Numbered from the stretch's first letter, positions 1-9,330 are shown. The stretch is DNA of 64,000 bases from Sulfuritalea sp. (GCA_023700805.1 JAMPYF010000014.1:33390-97389), one strand, 5' to 3'. The notes: generated from the letters alone by a model not told the origin. Program-made: numbers and translations.

Positions 1-450
1 TTCTTTCGAGTCCCGGTCTTTCATCCTTTCCCAGACCCGCTTGGCCATCGTCAGGCGATAGGCCTCGAACTTCTCCGGTGTATCGACCGTTCCCTGGATG
101 TGGCCGACCACGTCGCGGGCGGCCATGATCTTCTGCACGGATTTGAATACGTAGTCGGTCGGCGTCTTGCTGCTGGCGACATGGCAGTCGGCGCACTGTA
201 CCGTGGTGCCGCTGCGATTCTTGTAATGGACCGTCTTCTTCAATTCCTCGAAGGGAATCGTCATTTCGTGACAGGACATGCAGAACTCGGAACGATTGGT
301 CCATTCCATGCCGGTGTTGAGGCCGCCCCAGACAATCACGCCGCCGAGCACGCCGATGACGATCATGCGCAGCATGGAGCATTTGGGCGGGTTCAGAAGG
401 CAGCGGAAAAACCCGTCTTTGCATTCGGTCTTTTGAGTGTCGTCAGCCAT
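1..450 (-). CDS. NapC/NirT-family multiheme cytochrome c, 5' part
   Basis: The first 150 codons of a minus-strand gene are present; the rest lies beyond the left edge. The protein has a short cytoplasmic N-terminus, one membrane helix at about residues 27-45, then two heme-binding sites, CMSCH (57-61) and CADCH (86-90). Members of this family usually carry four hemes, are anchored to the inner membrane, and pass electrons from quinol to periplasmic reductases. The N-terminus holds three cysteines (C10, C17, C24) before the helix, which I would not expect for the family. Which reductase it serves cannot be seen. Family membership is well supported; the exact subtype is not. Confidence 0.85.
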   Translation of the reverse strand, partial: MADDTQKTECKDGFFRCLLNPPKCSMLRMIVIGVLGGVIVWGGLNTGMEWTNRSEFCMSCHEMTIPFEELKKTVHYKNRSGTTVQCADCHVASSKTPTDYVFKSVQKIMAARDVVGHIQGTVDTPEKFEAYRLTMAKRVWERMKDRDSKE

Positions 451-763
451 TGTTAAAATCCAAATGGTCCGTAAGCCGAAAGCGGCAAAACGTTGGTTTT
501 CGAGTCAAATGGAAATGGCCAAGCGTGCAGAACTGCGACCGAACATCCGATGCCGGTCCACATACGGACTGGCCCCAGTTTCTGCCCCACCCATCTCCTC
601 CTGCAGCGATTTATTTACATCATTATTGGTCGCAGGGGGATTATTGCAGACCGTGCCCGATTGAGTGCACAAAAAAAAATGATTGCCCCATCGAGAGGGT
701 TGCTTTTGGTGTCATCAATGTCAGCCGACTCGCACGCACCCAGACCTGTCAGACTCCCGCAGC

Positions 764-797
764 AAAAACGGCACCCCCCTCGCGGAGAATGCCGTTT
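764..797 (-). terminator. Intrinsic terminator downstream of aceB
   Basis: On the minus strand AAACGGCA pairs with TGCCGTTT (8 bp, 16-nt loop) and ends in a short run of five T. It lies about 85 bp past the aceB stop codon. Confidence 0.6.
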
Positions 798-830
798 GCT
801 GGCCGCAAGGAATCCTTGCGCATCATGGCC

Positions 831-856
831 GCCGTGTCGTCAGCGCCAACTCTTGA
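831..856 (+). repeat. Dispersed 26-bp repeat, copy A (intergenic)
   Basis: Near-consensus copy: left part GCCGTGTCG, then T, then CAGCGCCAACTCTTGA. It matches copy B at 18852-18877 in 25 of 26 positions although B lies inside lpxK. This copy is in the gap between aceB and its terminator. The rest of the 450-881 gap holds only the aceB terminator and, presumably, the cytochrome promoter, which I could not place. Confidence 0.8.
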
Positions 857-881
857 ATTTTGCCTGGGATGCGATAGGCAG

Positions 882-2474
882 TTACTCCATTGCCTCGTAC
901 AACGGCAGCGTGAGGAACTCGGGATAGTTGTCGGCGAGCGACATTTCCTCGAAGATCTTCGCCGCCTGATCGTAGGTCTCGGTCTTTTCGCCCTGGGCAG
1001 TGACCGTGGCTTTCACCTTCGCCAGTTCCTCCGGGATGAAGCCTCGCACCATGTCGGCGGTGACCTTGCGGCCGTCATCGAGCTTGCCCTTGGGCGACAC
1101 CACCCACTGCCACACCTGGGAGCGGCTGATTTCGGCCGTGGCGGCGTCTTCCATCAGGTTGTGGATCGGCACGCAGCCGTTGCCGGCAAGCCAGGAGCCG
1201 AGGTAATGGATGCCGACGTTGATGTTGTTGCGCACACCGACTTCGGTGATCGGCTGCTCGGGCTGGAAGTTGAGCCAGTCCTTGGGGCCGAAGTTTTCGT
1301 CGCGCTGCTTTTCCCACTGGTTGGGGCGCTCGCCCAGCACCTTCTGGAATTCTTCCGCGGCGATCGGCACTAGGCCGGGGTGAGCCACCCAGCCGCCATC
1401 GAAGCCGTCGTTGGCGTCGCGGGTCTTGTCATGGCGGATGCCGGCCAGCGCCTTTTCGTTGGCCACCGGGTCGTTCTTGATCGGGATCAGCGCACTCATG
1501 CCGCCGATGGCCGGGGCGCCGCGCTTGTGGCAGGCTTTGACCAGTGCCAGCGCATAGCTGCGCATGAAGGGTACTTCCATGGTGATGGCGCCGCGATTGG
1601 CAAGACAGAAATCCTTGTTGCGCTTGAACTTCTTGATGCAGGAAAAGATGTAGTCCCAGCGTCCCGCGTTGAGGCCGGCACTGTGCTCACGCAGTTCGTA
1701 GAGAATTTCTTCGAGTTCGAAGGTGGCGAGGATGGTCTCGATCAGCACCGTGGCCTTGATCGTGCCCTGCGGCAGGCCGATCTCGTTTTGCGCCATGACG
1801 AAGATGTCGTTCCACAGGCGGGCTTCGAGGTGGCTTTCCATCTTCGGCAGATAGAAGTAGGGGCCGGCGCCGCGGGCGAGCTGTTCCTTGGCGTTGTGGA
1901 AGAGAAACAGGGCGAAATCGAAAATGCCGCCGGAGACGCGCTGGCCGTCGATCAGCACATGCTTTTCGTCGAGGTGCCAGCCGCGTGGCCTGACCTGCAG
2001 GGTAGCGATCTTGTCATTGAGCCTGTATTCCTTGCCCGCTTCATTCTTGAAGCTGAGCTCGCGGCGGATCGCCTTGTAGAGGTTGACCTGGCCCTGGATC
2101 TGGTTGTCCCACTTCGGGCTGTTGGAATCCTCGAAGTCGGTCATGTAGGAGTCAGCGCCGGAGTTGTAGGCGTTGATGATCATCTTGGCTTCGACCGGGC
2201 CGGTGATCTCGGTGCGACGGCGCTCCAGGGCTTTCGGCAGCGGCGCGATCTTCCAGTCGCCTGCGCGGATGTGCCCGGTTTCCGGCAGGAAGTCGGGCAT
2301 TTCACCGGCATCGATGCGGGCCTGGCGGGCGACTCGGGCCTTGAGCAATTCCTGGCGGCGCGGCTCGAAGGCACGGTGCAGCTTGGCTACCAGCGCCATG
2401 GCTTCGGGCGTAAGAATCTTGGCGTAGTCGGCGGTGATGGGGGCGTTGATCTGAACGCCGGCGGGCAGGCTCAT
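882..2474 (-). CDS. aceB: Malate synthase A
   Basis: Condenses glyoxylate with acetyl-CoA to malate, the second step of the glyoxylate shunt. The 530-residue length is normal for the A isoform. Visible family features are LQVRPRGWHL (catalytic Arg region), TVLIETI, the segment MEVPFMRSYALALVK, and LMEDAATAEISR, whose Asp at about residue 443 matches the catalytic base of the E. coli enzyme. The ATG is preceded by AAGGAG at good spacing. A LysR regulator is divergently transcribed 105 bp away, a typical arrangement for control of aceB. Isocitrate lyase lies 2 kb downstream on the same strand but is not in the same operon. Confidence 0.97.
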   Translation of the reverse strand: MSLPAGVQINAPITADYAKILTPEAMALVAKLHRAFEPRRQELLKARVARQARIDAGEMPDFLPETGHIRAGDWKIAPLPKALERRRTEITGPVEAKMIINAYNSGADSYMTDFEDSNSPKWDNQIQGQVNLYKAIRRELSFKNEAGKEYRLNDKIATLQVRPRGWHLDEKHVLIDGQRVSGGIFDFALFLFHNAKEQLARGAGPYFYLPKMESHLEARLWNDIFVMAQNEIGLPQGTIKATVLIETILATFELEEILYELREHSAGLNAGRWDYIFSCIKKFKRNKDFCLANRGAITMEVPFMRSYALALVKACHKRGAPAIGGMSALIPIKNDPVANEKALAGIRHDKTRDANDGFDGGWVAHPGLVPIAAEEFQKVLGERPNQWEKQRDENFGPKDWLNFQPEQPITEVGVRNNINVGIHYLGSWLAGNGCVPIHNLMEDAATAEISRSQVWQWVVSPKGKLDDGRKVTADMVRGFIPEELAKVKATVTAQGEKTETYDQAAKIFEEMSLADNYPEFLTLPLYEAME

Positions 2475-2524
2475 GAGGGACTCCTTGGTATGGGTTGCGG
2501 CAATGCGTGAATTGTATTCTTGCC

Positions 2525-2580
2525 TATTCGGATACAGAAGCTATGATTCGATCAATTGATTAGTGACGAATAGTATCGAA
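2525..2580. promoter_or_regulatory. Divergent aceB/lysR control region with inverted repeats
   Basis: The gap between the two start codons holds nested inverted repeats: TATTCG (2525-2530) with CGAATA (2567-2572), and TTCGAT (2547-2552) with ATCGAA (2575-2580). LysR-type regulators usually bind such dyads in the shared promoter region. The role is inferred from position only. Confidence 0.35.
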
Positions 2581-3485
2581 TGGATCAGTTCAAGCAGATT
2601 TCTGCCTTTGTCGGTGTCGCAAGTCGCGGCAGCATGTCAGCCACCGCCCGCGCCGAGGGGGTGACGCCAGCGATCATCGGCCGGCGCCTGGACGCGCTGG
2701 AAGAGCGGCTCGGGGTCAAGCTCTTGTTGCGTACCACGCGGCGGATTTCGCTGACCTTCGAGGGTGCGGCATTTCTCGAAGATTGCCAGCGCATCCTGCG
2801 CGAGTTGGCGGATGCGGAGGGTGCGGTGAGCCTGGGTGGAATTCGCCCCGGCGGGCATTTGAAAATATCGGCTCCCGCCGGATTCGGGCGGCGTCACGTG
2901 GCGCCGCTATTGACGCGCTTCATTGAAGAAAATCCAGAAGTTACAGTGCGGCTCGACCTGTCCGACCGCATCGTCGACCTGGTGGAGGAGAACGTGGATT
3001 GCGCGATCCGCATCGGCGAACTGGCGGATTCGAGCCTGATCAGCATACGATTGGGCGAAATGCGGCGTGTGGTAGTCGCCAGTCCGAATTACATCGCGCA
3101 GTTCGGCGTACCGCCAGCGCCAACTTTTCTGGCCGAGCACAATTGCCTGTCGCTGCGCCAGCAACGCGGGTGGACGCTACGGGTGGAGGGTGAGGTACGG
3201 GTGGTCAAGGTGAGCGGTAAGTTGGAGTGCAACGATGGCGCCGTTCTGCACGATTGGGTGCTGGCCGGGAAGGGGTTGGCCTGGCGATCACTGTGGGAGG
3301 TCGGGGCCGATATCGAGGCGGGGCGGCTGGTCACGGTGCTGGATGAATTTGCGGCGCCACCGGCGGGTATTCACGCCGTGGTGCCGCAGCGCCGCCATCT
3401 GCCGCTGCGCGTGAGGTTGTTCATCGATCTGCTCAAGGCCAATTGGCGCGATCCGGCCTATTGGGCAGCCTCGGCAGGTGCATAG
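2580..3485 (+). CDS. LysR-family transcriptional regulator
   Basis: A 301-residue regulator with an N-terminal winged helix-turn-helix (about residues 1-60, including the stretch ending in GVKLLLRTTRR) and a C-terminal LysR substrate-binding domain. Divergent orientation from aceB suggests it controls malate synthase, possibly also itself. The effector is unknown; it belongs to the group of short LysR proteins often annotated as AaeR/DmlR-like. There is no clear Shine-Dalgarno ahead of the ATG. The gene ends 15 bp from the convergent hydrolase gene. A degenerate copy of the dispersed repeat lies inside it and encodes a PPAPTF segment in the binding domain. Confidence 0.9.
   Translation: MDQFKQISAFVGVASRGSMSATARAEGVTPAIIGRRLDALEERLGVKLLLRTTRRISLTFEGAAFLEDCQRILRELADAEGAVSLGGIRPGGHLKISAPAGFGRRHVAPLLTRFIEENPEVTVRLDLSDRIVDLVEENVDCAIRIGELADSSLISIRLGEMRRVVVASPNYIAQFGVPPAPTFLAEHNCLSLRQQRGWTLRVEGEVRVVKVSGKLECNDGAVLHDWVLAGKGLAWRSLWEVGADIEAGRLVTVLDEFAAPPAGIHAVVPQRRHLPLRVRLFIDLLKANWRDPAYWAASAGA
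3105..3130 (+). repeat. Dispersed 26-bp repeat, copy I (in lysR)
   Basis: The core reads CGCCAGCGCCAACTTTTC, one mismatch from CGCCAGCGCCAACTCTT; the left flank does not match. It encodes PPAPTF in the regulator's effector domain. On its own this copy could be chance. Confidence 0.45.
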
Positions 3486-3500
3486 GACTGAAAGCGCGGG

Positions 3501-4379
3501 TTATGGCAACGCCTGCTTCAGGAAGCCGTCCAGTTGCCGGATCCAGGCCTCCCGGCCAAAGACGAAGCCGTCATTGTGACCACCCTCGATCTCAAGAAAC
3601 TGCTTGGGCGGGCGGGCGGCGTCGAACAGTCGTCGCCCGTGGCTGTAGGGAATGATGTCGTCGTTGCTGCTGTGGATCACCAGCAGCGGACAGTTGATTT
3701 GAGCAAGACGATCCAGATTGTCATAACGGATATGGGCAAGCCAGCGTATCGGCAGCAGTGGGTAAAGGTCGGCGCCCATGTCGGGAACGGAAGTGAAGGT
3801 CGACGCCAGCACCAGCGCGCCGGGCCGATTTTTCGCCGCCATTCGTGTGGCGACTCCGCCACCCAGCGATTCGCCAAAGAGGACGATCCGCTCGGCAGGG
3901 AATCCGAGCTCTTGCGTGGCATGGCGCCAGGCGGCATCGGCATCCAGGTAAGTGCCTTCCTCCGATGGGCTTCCGCTGCTGAGGCCGTAACCGCGGTAGT
4001 CAATGATCAGAGTTGCCAGGCCCAGATCGTGGAACATGCGCAGATAGTCGAGCCGATGCGCAATATTGCCGGCATTGCCGTGGAAAAAGACCACCAGGCC
4101 GCGCGCCCCGGGTTTCCTGCCGGCTGGAACAAACCAGCCATCGAGAGTTTCACCGTCCGAAGTGGCCAGTTTCAGCGGGGTGAATGGCAGACCGATGGCC
4201 GCCGGGCTGGCGTGGAATCCGCGATCGATCTCGGGCAGGAACACCAGGGATGCTTGCTTGAAATAGATCAGGGCCATCAGGCCCAGATAGACCAACAGAA
4301 CAATCTGGAGTGCTGACCACAGCATCGAGTGGACCTTCTTTGGCAGCCTGGCAGTCATTGATGAGCCAAATCCGAGCAT
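3501..4379 (-). CDS. Alpha/beta hydrolase, membrane-anchored (BEM46/ABHD13-like)
   Basis: About 292 residues. An N-terminal hydrophobic helix (LWSALQIVLLVYLGLMALIY) probably anchors it, and the hydrolase domain follows. The nucleophile elbow is GESLGG, the oxyanion-hole segment FFHGNAGN, the acid probably lies in HSSNDDIIP and the base in GGHNDG. The substrate is unknown; relatives are serine hydrolases acting on esters or lipids. The start is uncertain: I chose the ATG at 4379 (upstream GGAG); an ATG at 4358 or a TTG at 4394 is possible. It lies between lysR (convergent) and aceA, with the aceA terminator just upstream. Confidence 0.85.
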   Translation of the reverse strand: MLGFGSSMTARLPKKVHSMLWSALQIVLLVYLGLMALIYFKQASLVFLPEIDRGFHASPAAIGLPFTPLKLATSDGETLDGWFVPAGRKPGARGLVVFFHGNAGNIAHRLDYLRMFHDLGLATLIIDYRGYGLSSGSPSEEGTYLDADAAWRHATQELGFPAERIVLFGESLGGGVATRMAAKNRPGALVLASTFTSVPDMGADLYPLLPIRWLAHIRYDNLDRLAQINCPLLVIHSSNDDIIPYSHGRRLFDAARPPKQFLEIEGGHNDGFVFGREAWIRQLDGFLKQALP

Positions 4380-4417
4380 GTGCTCCGTGGACAAATCACG
4401 CGCCTACTCTAACCCAC

Positions 4418-4450
4418 AAAAAAGCCGCACCGGTTTCCCGGTGCGGCTTT
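4418..4450 (-). terminator. Intrinsic terminator of aceA
   Basis: A 13-bp stem (AAAGCCGCACCGG with its complement) with a 4-nt loop, followed on the minus strand by a run of six T. It starts 25 bp after the aceA stop codon. Confidence 0.9.
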
Positions 4451-4475
4451 CTGATGAAGGGCTGCCGAGTATTGC

Positions 4476-5786
4476 TTAGTGGAACTGCTCTTCTTCGGTC
4501 GAGCCGTGCAGCGCGGTGACTGACGAAGCGCCGCCCTGGATCACGGTGGTGACGTCGTCGAAGTAGCCAACACCGACTTCCTGTTGGTGCGACACGAAGG
4601 TGTAGCCCTGCTCGCGCGCTTTGAATTCCGGCTCCTGCACCATTTCTACATAGTGCTTCATACCTTCGCCGCGGGCGTAGGCGTGAGCAAATTCAAAAGT
4701 GTTGAACCAGTTGATGTGGATGCCGGCCAGCGTGATGAACTGGTACTTGTAGCCCATTGCCGATAGTTCGTCCTGGAATTTGGCGATGGTCTTGTCGTCG
4801 AGGTTCTTCTTCCAGTTGAAAGACGGCGAGCAGTTGTAGGCCAGCAGTTTGCCGGGTGACTTGGCCTGAACCGCCTGGGCGAACTCACGGGCGAAGCCGA
4901 CGTCGGGTTTGCCGGTCTCGCACCAGACCAGGTCGGCGTAGGGCGCGTAGGCGACGCCGCGGCTGATGGACTGCTCGAGGCCATTTTTGACGCGGTAGAA
5001 ACCTTCCGGGGTGCGTTCGCCAGTGCAGAACGGCTTGTCGTTGGCGTCGTGATCGGAGGTCAGCAGGTTGGCGGCCTCAGCGTCGGTACGGGCCAGAATG
5101 AGGGTGGGGACGCCCATCGTATCGGCGGCGAATCGAGCAGAGATCAGCTTCTCGACCGCTTCCTGGGTGGAGACGAGAACCTTGCCTCCCATATGGCCGC
5201 ACTTCTTGACGGCAGCCAGTTGGTCTTCGAAATGCACGGCCGCTGCGCCTGCAGTGATCATGTTCTTCATCAGTTCAAAGGCATTGAGCACGCCGCCAAA
5301 GCCGGCTTCCGCATCGGCCACAATGGGAAGGAAGTAGTCGATGAATTCCTTGTCGCCGGGATTGATGCCGCGCGACCACTGAATCTCATCGGCGCGCTTG
5401 AATGTGTTGTTGATGCGGCGAACCATGGTCGGCACAGAATCATAGGCGTACAGCGACTGGTCGGGGTACATGGTCTCGGACGTGTTGCCGTCGGCGGCGA
5501 CCTGCCAGCCCGAAAGGTAGACGGCTTCGAGGCCGGCCTTCGCCTGCTGCATGGCCTGGCCGGCAGTGATCGCGCCGAAGGAATTCACATAGCCTTTCTT
5601 GGCCGTGCCGTTAACCAGTGACCAGAGCTTTTCCGCACCGCGGTGGGCGAGCGTGTGTTCGATGGGGAAGGTGCCGCGCAGGCGAACAACATCTTCGGCG
5701 CTGTATCCGCGCTTGATGCCTTTCCAGCGGGGGTTTTCAGCCCAGTCCTTGGCCAGGGCGGCGGCTTGTGCTTTACGATCACTCAT
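4476..5786 (-). CDS. aceA: Isocitrate lyase
   Basis: Splits isocitrate to glyoxylate and succinate, committing carbon to the glyoxylate shunt. The 436 residues carry the family signature KKCGHMGGK with the catalytic Cys near residue 195, plus YNCSPSFNW and the [16 protein letters not shown]-terminus typical of the E. coli-type enzyme. I start it at the ATG at 5786, preceded by AGAGGA, rather than 14 codons further up in frame. It is monocistronic: its own promoter and a strong terminator bracket it. A large palindrome touches the promoter. AceB, AceK and Icd lie within 8 kb but in separate units. Confidence 0.98.
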   Translation of the reverse strand: MSDRKAQAAALAKDWAENPRWKGIKRGYSAEDVVRLRGTFPIEHTLAHRGAEKLWSLVNGTAKKGYVNSFGAITAGQAMQQAKAGLEAVYLSGWQVAADGNTSETMYPDQSLYAYDSVPTMVRRINNTFKRADEIQWSRGINPGDKEFIDYFLPIVADAEAGFGGVLNAFELMKNMITAGAAAVHFEDQLAAVKKCGHMGGKVLVSTQEAVEKLISARFAADTMGVPTLILARTDAEAANLLTSDHDANDKPFCTGERTPEGFYRVKNGLEQSISRGVAYAPYADLVWCETGKPDVGFAREFAQAVQAKSPGKLLAYNCSPSFNWKKNLDDKTIAKFQDELSAMGYKYQFITLAGIHINWFNTFEFAHAYARGEGMKHYVEMVQEPEFKAREQGYTFVSHQQEVGVGYFDDVTTVIQGGASSVTALHGSTEEEQFH

Positions 5787-5845
5787 GTTCAATCCTCTGC
5801 AGGGTCGTTGTCGAAGGGGGTGCTCCAAATAAGAGCACTCTTCGC

Positions 5846-5874
5846 AGTATAAAGAGGATTTTGCGTTGCAGCAA
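5846..5874 (-). promoter_or_regulatory. Sigma70-type promoter of aceA
   Basis: On the minus strand TTGCTG (5874-5869), 17-nt spacer, TATACT (5851-5846). Transcription would begin about 50 bp upstream of the aceA start codon. Confidence 0.75.
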
Positions 5875-5893
5875 TAGTCTTATATAAGACTAT
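5874..5893. promoter_or_regulatory. 20-bp perfect palindrome at the aceA -35 box
   Basis: ATAGTCTTATATAAGACTAT is a perfect inverted repeat whose end overlaps the last base of the aceA -35 hexamer. The position suits a dimeric regulator that blocks or recruits RNA polymerase. The cognate protein is not identifiable here; GntR-type regulators bind sites of this form. Confidence 0.7.
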
Positions 5894-5995
5894 AATAAAT
5901 TTTTTATTGTTATTTAACAATATATTGAAGAATTTGTTTCGTATTGTGGGAGGTGTTTCGCGATAGTAAAGAAATTTCGGCAATGCTGATATATA

Positions 5996-6007
5996 TCTTA
6001 TATAAGA
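5996..6007. promoter_or_regulatory. Second TCTTATATAAGA palindrome
   Basis: Repeats the central 12 bp of the aceA palindrome exactly, about 120 bp further upstream and just past the rraA stop codon. I found no third copy in the window. Paired sites suggest looping or cooperative binding. The AT-rich stretch between the two holds no gene. Confidence 0.6.
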
Positions 6008-6008
6008 C

Positions 6009-6494
6009 CTAGGGCTGATGAAGTGCCATGGCACTGACAATCACGCCATCTTCGTCTGCATAGAGCCATTCGCCGGGCATGAAAGTCACACCGCCGAAGC
6101 TGACCGGAATTTCGGCTTCGCCGACGTTTCTCTTTATGGTTTTCATCGGGTGCGTGTCGATCGCGAACACGCCGATGTCCATCTCGCCGATGGCGCGGGA
6201 ATCGCGGATGCAACCATAGACGATGATGCCGGCCCAGTTGTTCTTGACGCCCAGCGCTGCAAGTTGATCGCCGACCAGCGCGCGGCGCAGGCTCCCGCCC
6301 CCGTCAATGACCAGAACCCGGCCACCGCCCGGCGACTCGAGCGCTTGCCTTACCAGCGAGTTGTCTTCGAAGAGCTTGAGTGTCGCGATGCGGCCAAAGA
6401 AGGCGGGGCGTCCGCCGAAGCTGTTGAACATGGGTTCAACGACGCGCACCTGGCCTTCGTTGGCGTCGCAGAGGTCGGTTGTGAGCAGATCCAT
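6009..6494 (-). CDS. rraA: RraA-family protein (RNase E regulator / HMG aldolase type)
   Basis: 161 residues, full length for the family. It starts MDLLTTDLCDAN and contains the DGGGSLRRALVGDQLA and GCIRDS segments that build the shared fold. E. coli RraA inhibits RNase E; many homologs instead act as 4-hydroxy-4-methyl-2-oxoglutarate/oxaloacetate lyases, which use an Arg-Asp pair such as the R-D in GCIRDS. The sequence does not settle which activity applies. It is separated from clpA upstream by 80 bp containing a GC hairpin (6534-6555). Confidence 0.9.
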   Translation of the reverse strand: MDLLTTDLCDANEGQVRVVEPMFNSFGGRPAFFGRIATLKLFEDNSLVRQALESPGGGRVLVIDGGGSLRRALVGDQLAALGVKNNWAGIIVYGCIRDSRAIGEMDIGVFAIDTHPMKTIKRNVGEAEIPVSFGGVTFMPGEWLYADEDGVIVSAMALHQP

Positions 6495-6575
6495 GATGAA
6501 AAATAATGAAGAAACGTTCAGCCGAGGATCACGCCGCGGGCAATGGTGCCCGCGGACATCGATATCCTGGACAAG

Positions 6576-8846
6576 CTAGATTGGCGACGGTATTGCAGGC
6601 GCGTTGACCGTATCTTTAAAGCTCAGTTTGACTTTCTCGTGCTCGTCGAGATCGATGGTGACGCGTCCTCCATGCACCAGTTTGCCGAACAGCAGTTCGT
6701 CGGCCAGTGCGGAGCGGATGGTGTCCTGAATCAGTCGTGCCATCGGCCTTGCGCCCATGAGCGGATCGAAGCCCTTTTCCGCCAGCCAGGCGCGCAGCGC
6801 GTCGGTGAAGATCGCCTCCACCTTCTTTTCATGCAATTGGCCTTCCAACTGCATGAGGAACTTGTCGACGACACGCAGGATGATCTCTGCGTCGAGCGCA
6901 CGGAACGAGATGATTGCATCCAGCCGATTGCGGAACTCCGGCGTGAACATACGCTTGATGTCGGCCATCTCATCGCCCTGGCCCTTGTTGTTGGTGAATC
7001 CGATACTGGTCTTCTGCAGTGCTTCGGCGCCGGCATTGGTGGTCATGACGATCACCACATTGCGGAAATCGGCCTTGCGGCCGTTATTGTCGGTCAAGGT
7101 GCCGTGATCCATCACCTGCAGCAGGATGTTGAACACTTCCGGATGGGCCTTCTCGATTTCGTCCAGCAGCAGCACCGCATGCGGCTTCTTGGTCACTGCT
7201 TCGGTGAGCAATCCTCCCTGGTCGAAGCCGACGTATCCAGGCGGCGCGCCTATCAGCCTGCTCACGGCATGACGTTCCATGTATTCCGACATGTCGAAAC
7301 GGATCAATTCGATGCCCATGCCATAGGCCAACTGACGTGCCACCTCGGTCTTGCCAACACCGGTGGGACCGGAGAACAGGAAGCAGCCGATGGGCTTCTG
7401 CGGGTCGCCCAATCCGGAACGAGACATCTTGATGGCTTTGGCCAAGGCGTCGATCGCGGTTTCCTGGCCGAACACCATGTTCTTCAAGTCGCGGTCGAGG
7501 TTCTTCAGGGCCGAACGGTCGTCGGCCGAAACATGCTGTGGCGGGATCCGGGCGATTTTGGCGACGATATCCTCGATTTCGAGCTTGCCGATGGTTTTCT
7601 TTTGTTTTGATTTCGGCAGAATGCGTTGGGCGGCGCCCGCTTCATCGATTACGTCGATCGCCTTGTCCGGCAGGTGGCGGTCGTTGATGTATTTGGCGGC
7701 TAGCTCGGCGGCACTGGAGATCGCGGCGGCGGAATACTTGACGCCGTGATGCTCTTCAAAGCGGGATTTGAGGCCGCGCAGGATCGAGACGGTTTCATCA
7801 ACCGAGGGCTCATCAACGTCGACCTTTTGAAATCGCCGCGACAGGGCATGGTCCTTTTCAAATACGCCGCGAAACTCGGTGTAGGTGGTGGCGCCAATGC
7901 ACTTCAAGGCACCGGACGACAAGGCGGGCTTGAGCAGGTTGGAGGCATCCATCGTTCCACCGGATGCGGCGCCAGCGCCGATCAGGGTGTGAATCTCATC
8001 GATGAACAGAATGGCGTTCGGATTATCGGCCAACTGCTTGAGGACGCCCTTAAGGCGTTGCTCGAAATCGCCGCGATACTTGGTTCCGGCCAGGAGCGCG
8101 CCCATGTCAAGGCAGTACACCGTTGCGTTGGCAAGAATCTCCGGGACACGTCCTTCGACTATGTGGCGTGCAAGTCCCTCGGCAATCGCGGTCTTGCCGA
8201 CACCTGCCTCGCCGACCAGCAGCGGGTTGTTCTTGCGGCGACGGCAAAGTGTCTGGATCACTCGTTCCAGTTCCCGGTCGCGGCCGATCAGAGGGTCGAT
8301 CTTGCCGGTCAGGGCCAACTGGTTGAGGTTCTGGGTGAAGCTTTCCAGCGCTCCGCCTTTTTCCTGGGCCTCGCCTTCGGTTTCCGCCGGATCTTCCTTG
8401 CTCTTGGTCGCCGGAGTCTTGGTTATGCCGTGGGAAATGAAATTCACCACATCCAGTCGCGTGATGTTCTGTCGTTGCAGGAAGAACACCGCGTGCGAGT
8501 CCTTTTCGCCGAAAATGGCCACCAGTACGTTGGCTCCGGTGACTTCCTTCTTTCCCGACGACTGCACATGCAGAATCGCGCGCTGGATAACACGCTGGAA
8601 ACCGAGTGTGGGTTGTGTATCTATTTCCTCGTTGCCGGCAACGGTCGGCGTGTGCTCGTTGATGAACGTCATCAACTCCTTGCGCAGCGCTTCGACGTCG
8701 GCCGCGCAGGCGCGCAACACTTCCGCTGCGGAGGGATTGTCCAGCAAGGCCAGCAACAGATGTTCGACAGTGATGAACTCATGGCGCTTTTGTCGAGCTT
8801 CGACAAAGGCCATGTGCAAGCTGACTTCAAGTTCCTGGGCAATCAT
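6576..8846 (-). CDS. clpA: ClpA, ATP-dependent Clp protease ATP-binding subunit
   Basis: AAA+ unfoldase that feeds substrates to ClpP. The 756 residues show the N-terminal double repeat that binds ClpS (about 1-140), the first ATPase module with Walker A GEAGVGKTA, the second with GPTGVGKTE, and the arginine-rich D2 small domain with LIQDTIRSALADELLFGK. The start at 8846 follows GGAGGAAA and overlaps the clpS stop codon by one base (TAATG), so the two genes are translationally coupled. An upstream in-frame start would run into clpS. Confidence 0.97.
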   Translation of the reverse strand: MIAQELEVSLHMAFVEARQKRHEFITVEHLLLALLDNPSAAEVLRACAADVEALRKELMTFINEHTPTVAGNEEIDTQPTLGFQRVIQRAILHVQSSGKKEVTGANVLVAIFGEKDSHAVFFLQRQNITRLDVVNFISHGITKTPATKSKEDPAETEGEAQEKGGALESFTQNLNQLALTGKIDPLIGRDRELERVIQTLCRRRKNNPLLVGEAGVGKTAIAEGLARHIVEGRVPEILANATVYCLDMGALLAGTKYRGDFEQRLKGVLKQLADNPNAILFIDEIHTLIGAGAASGGTMDASNLLKPALSSGALKCIGATTYTEFRGVFEKDHALSRRFQKVDVDEPSVDETVSILRGLKSRFEEHHGVKYSAAAISSAAELAAKYINDRHLPDKAIDVIDEAGAAQRILPKSKQKKTIGKLEIEDIVAKIARIPPQHVSADDRSALKNLDRDLKNMVFGQETAIDALAKAIKMSRSGLGDPQKPIGCFLFSGPTGVGKTEVARQLAYGMGIELIRFDMSEYMERHAVSRLIGAPPGYVGFDQGGLLTEAVTKKPHAVLLLDEIEKAHPEVFNILLQVMDHGTLTDNNGRKADFRNVVIVMTTNAGAEALQKTSIGFTNNKGQGDEMADIKRMFTPEFRNRLDAIISFRALDAEIILRVVDKFLMQLEGQLHEKKVEAIFTDALRAWLAEKGFDPLMGARPMARLIQDTIRSALADELLFGKLVHGGRVTIDLDEHEKVKLSFKDTVNAPAIPSPI

Positions 8847-9166
8847 TAATTTTCCTCCATCACGCAAGCTAGCGGGTGTTGGTGCCGACGTGAAAACTCG
8901 CTCACCTGTTCAACCTTTGTCGCGGCCACATCGCGAGGATACACTCCGCAGGCACCCTTTCCTTCGCGATGCACCTTGAGCATGACTTGCGTCGATTGTT
9001 CACGCGACAAACCAAAAAACTTTTCCAGCACTATCACCACGAAATCCATCGGCGTGAAATCGTCATTCAGCAGCAATACCTTGTACATCGGCGGCGGTTT
9101 GGTACGACTCTGCTCTGGCGCCAGTACAGCGCCACTCTCCGGCCCGGCTTGCTTGCGTGTAACCAT
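8846..9166 (-). CDS. clpS: ClpS adaptor protein
   Basis: N-end rule adaptor that delivers substrates with bulky N-terminal residues to ClpAP. 106 residues with a disordered N-terminal tail followed by the conserved core: [17 protein letters not shown], then [21 protein letters not shown], and the C-terminal H-P-L segment. It is the first gene of the clpS-clpA pair, overlapping clpA by one base. Confidence 0.97.
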   Translation of the reverse strand: MVTRKQAGPESGAVLAPEQSRTKPPPMYKVLLLNDDFTPMDFVVIVLEKFFGLSREQSTQVMLKVHREGKGACGVYPRDVAATKVEQVSEFSRRHQHPLACVMEEN

Positions 9167-9301
9167 AACTGGATTCTAATGTGATTCCCGTGCAGTTCAA
9201 CACCAAGAAAAGGAGGGGATTAGGACTCCGATGGATTGGTATTTTGGGGTGTTCGGCCAAGATGCAAGGGGTGGGTCTGTGCGATGCAGCATCGAAAGTT
9301 G

Positions 9302-9330
9302 TTGACGCTGCTTGACAATGTGCGTAAAAC
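9302..9330 (+). promoter_or_regulatory. Possible promoter of the cold-shock gene
   Basis: TTGACG (9302-9307), 17 nt, TAAAAC (9325-9330); a second -35 candidate TTGACA lies at 9312. Either would give a leader of about 190-200 nt, as expected for cspA-type mRNAs whose long 5' UTR senses temperature. Apart from this leader I see nothing else in the 9167-9530 gap. Confidence 0.4.

Noticed and set aside
6543..8849. Long plus-strand frames opposite clpA
   Set aside because: Antisense to a full ClpA with both Walker sites; no start signals or family features.
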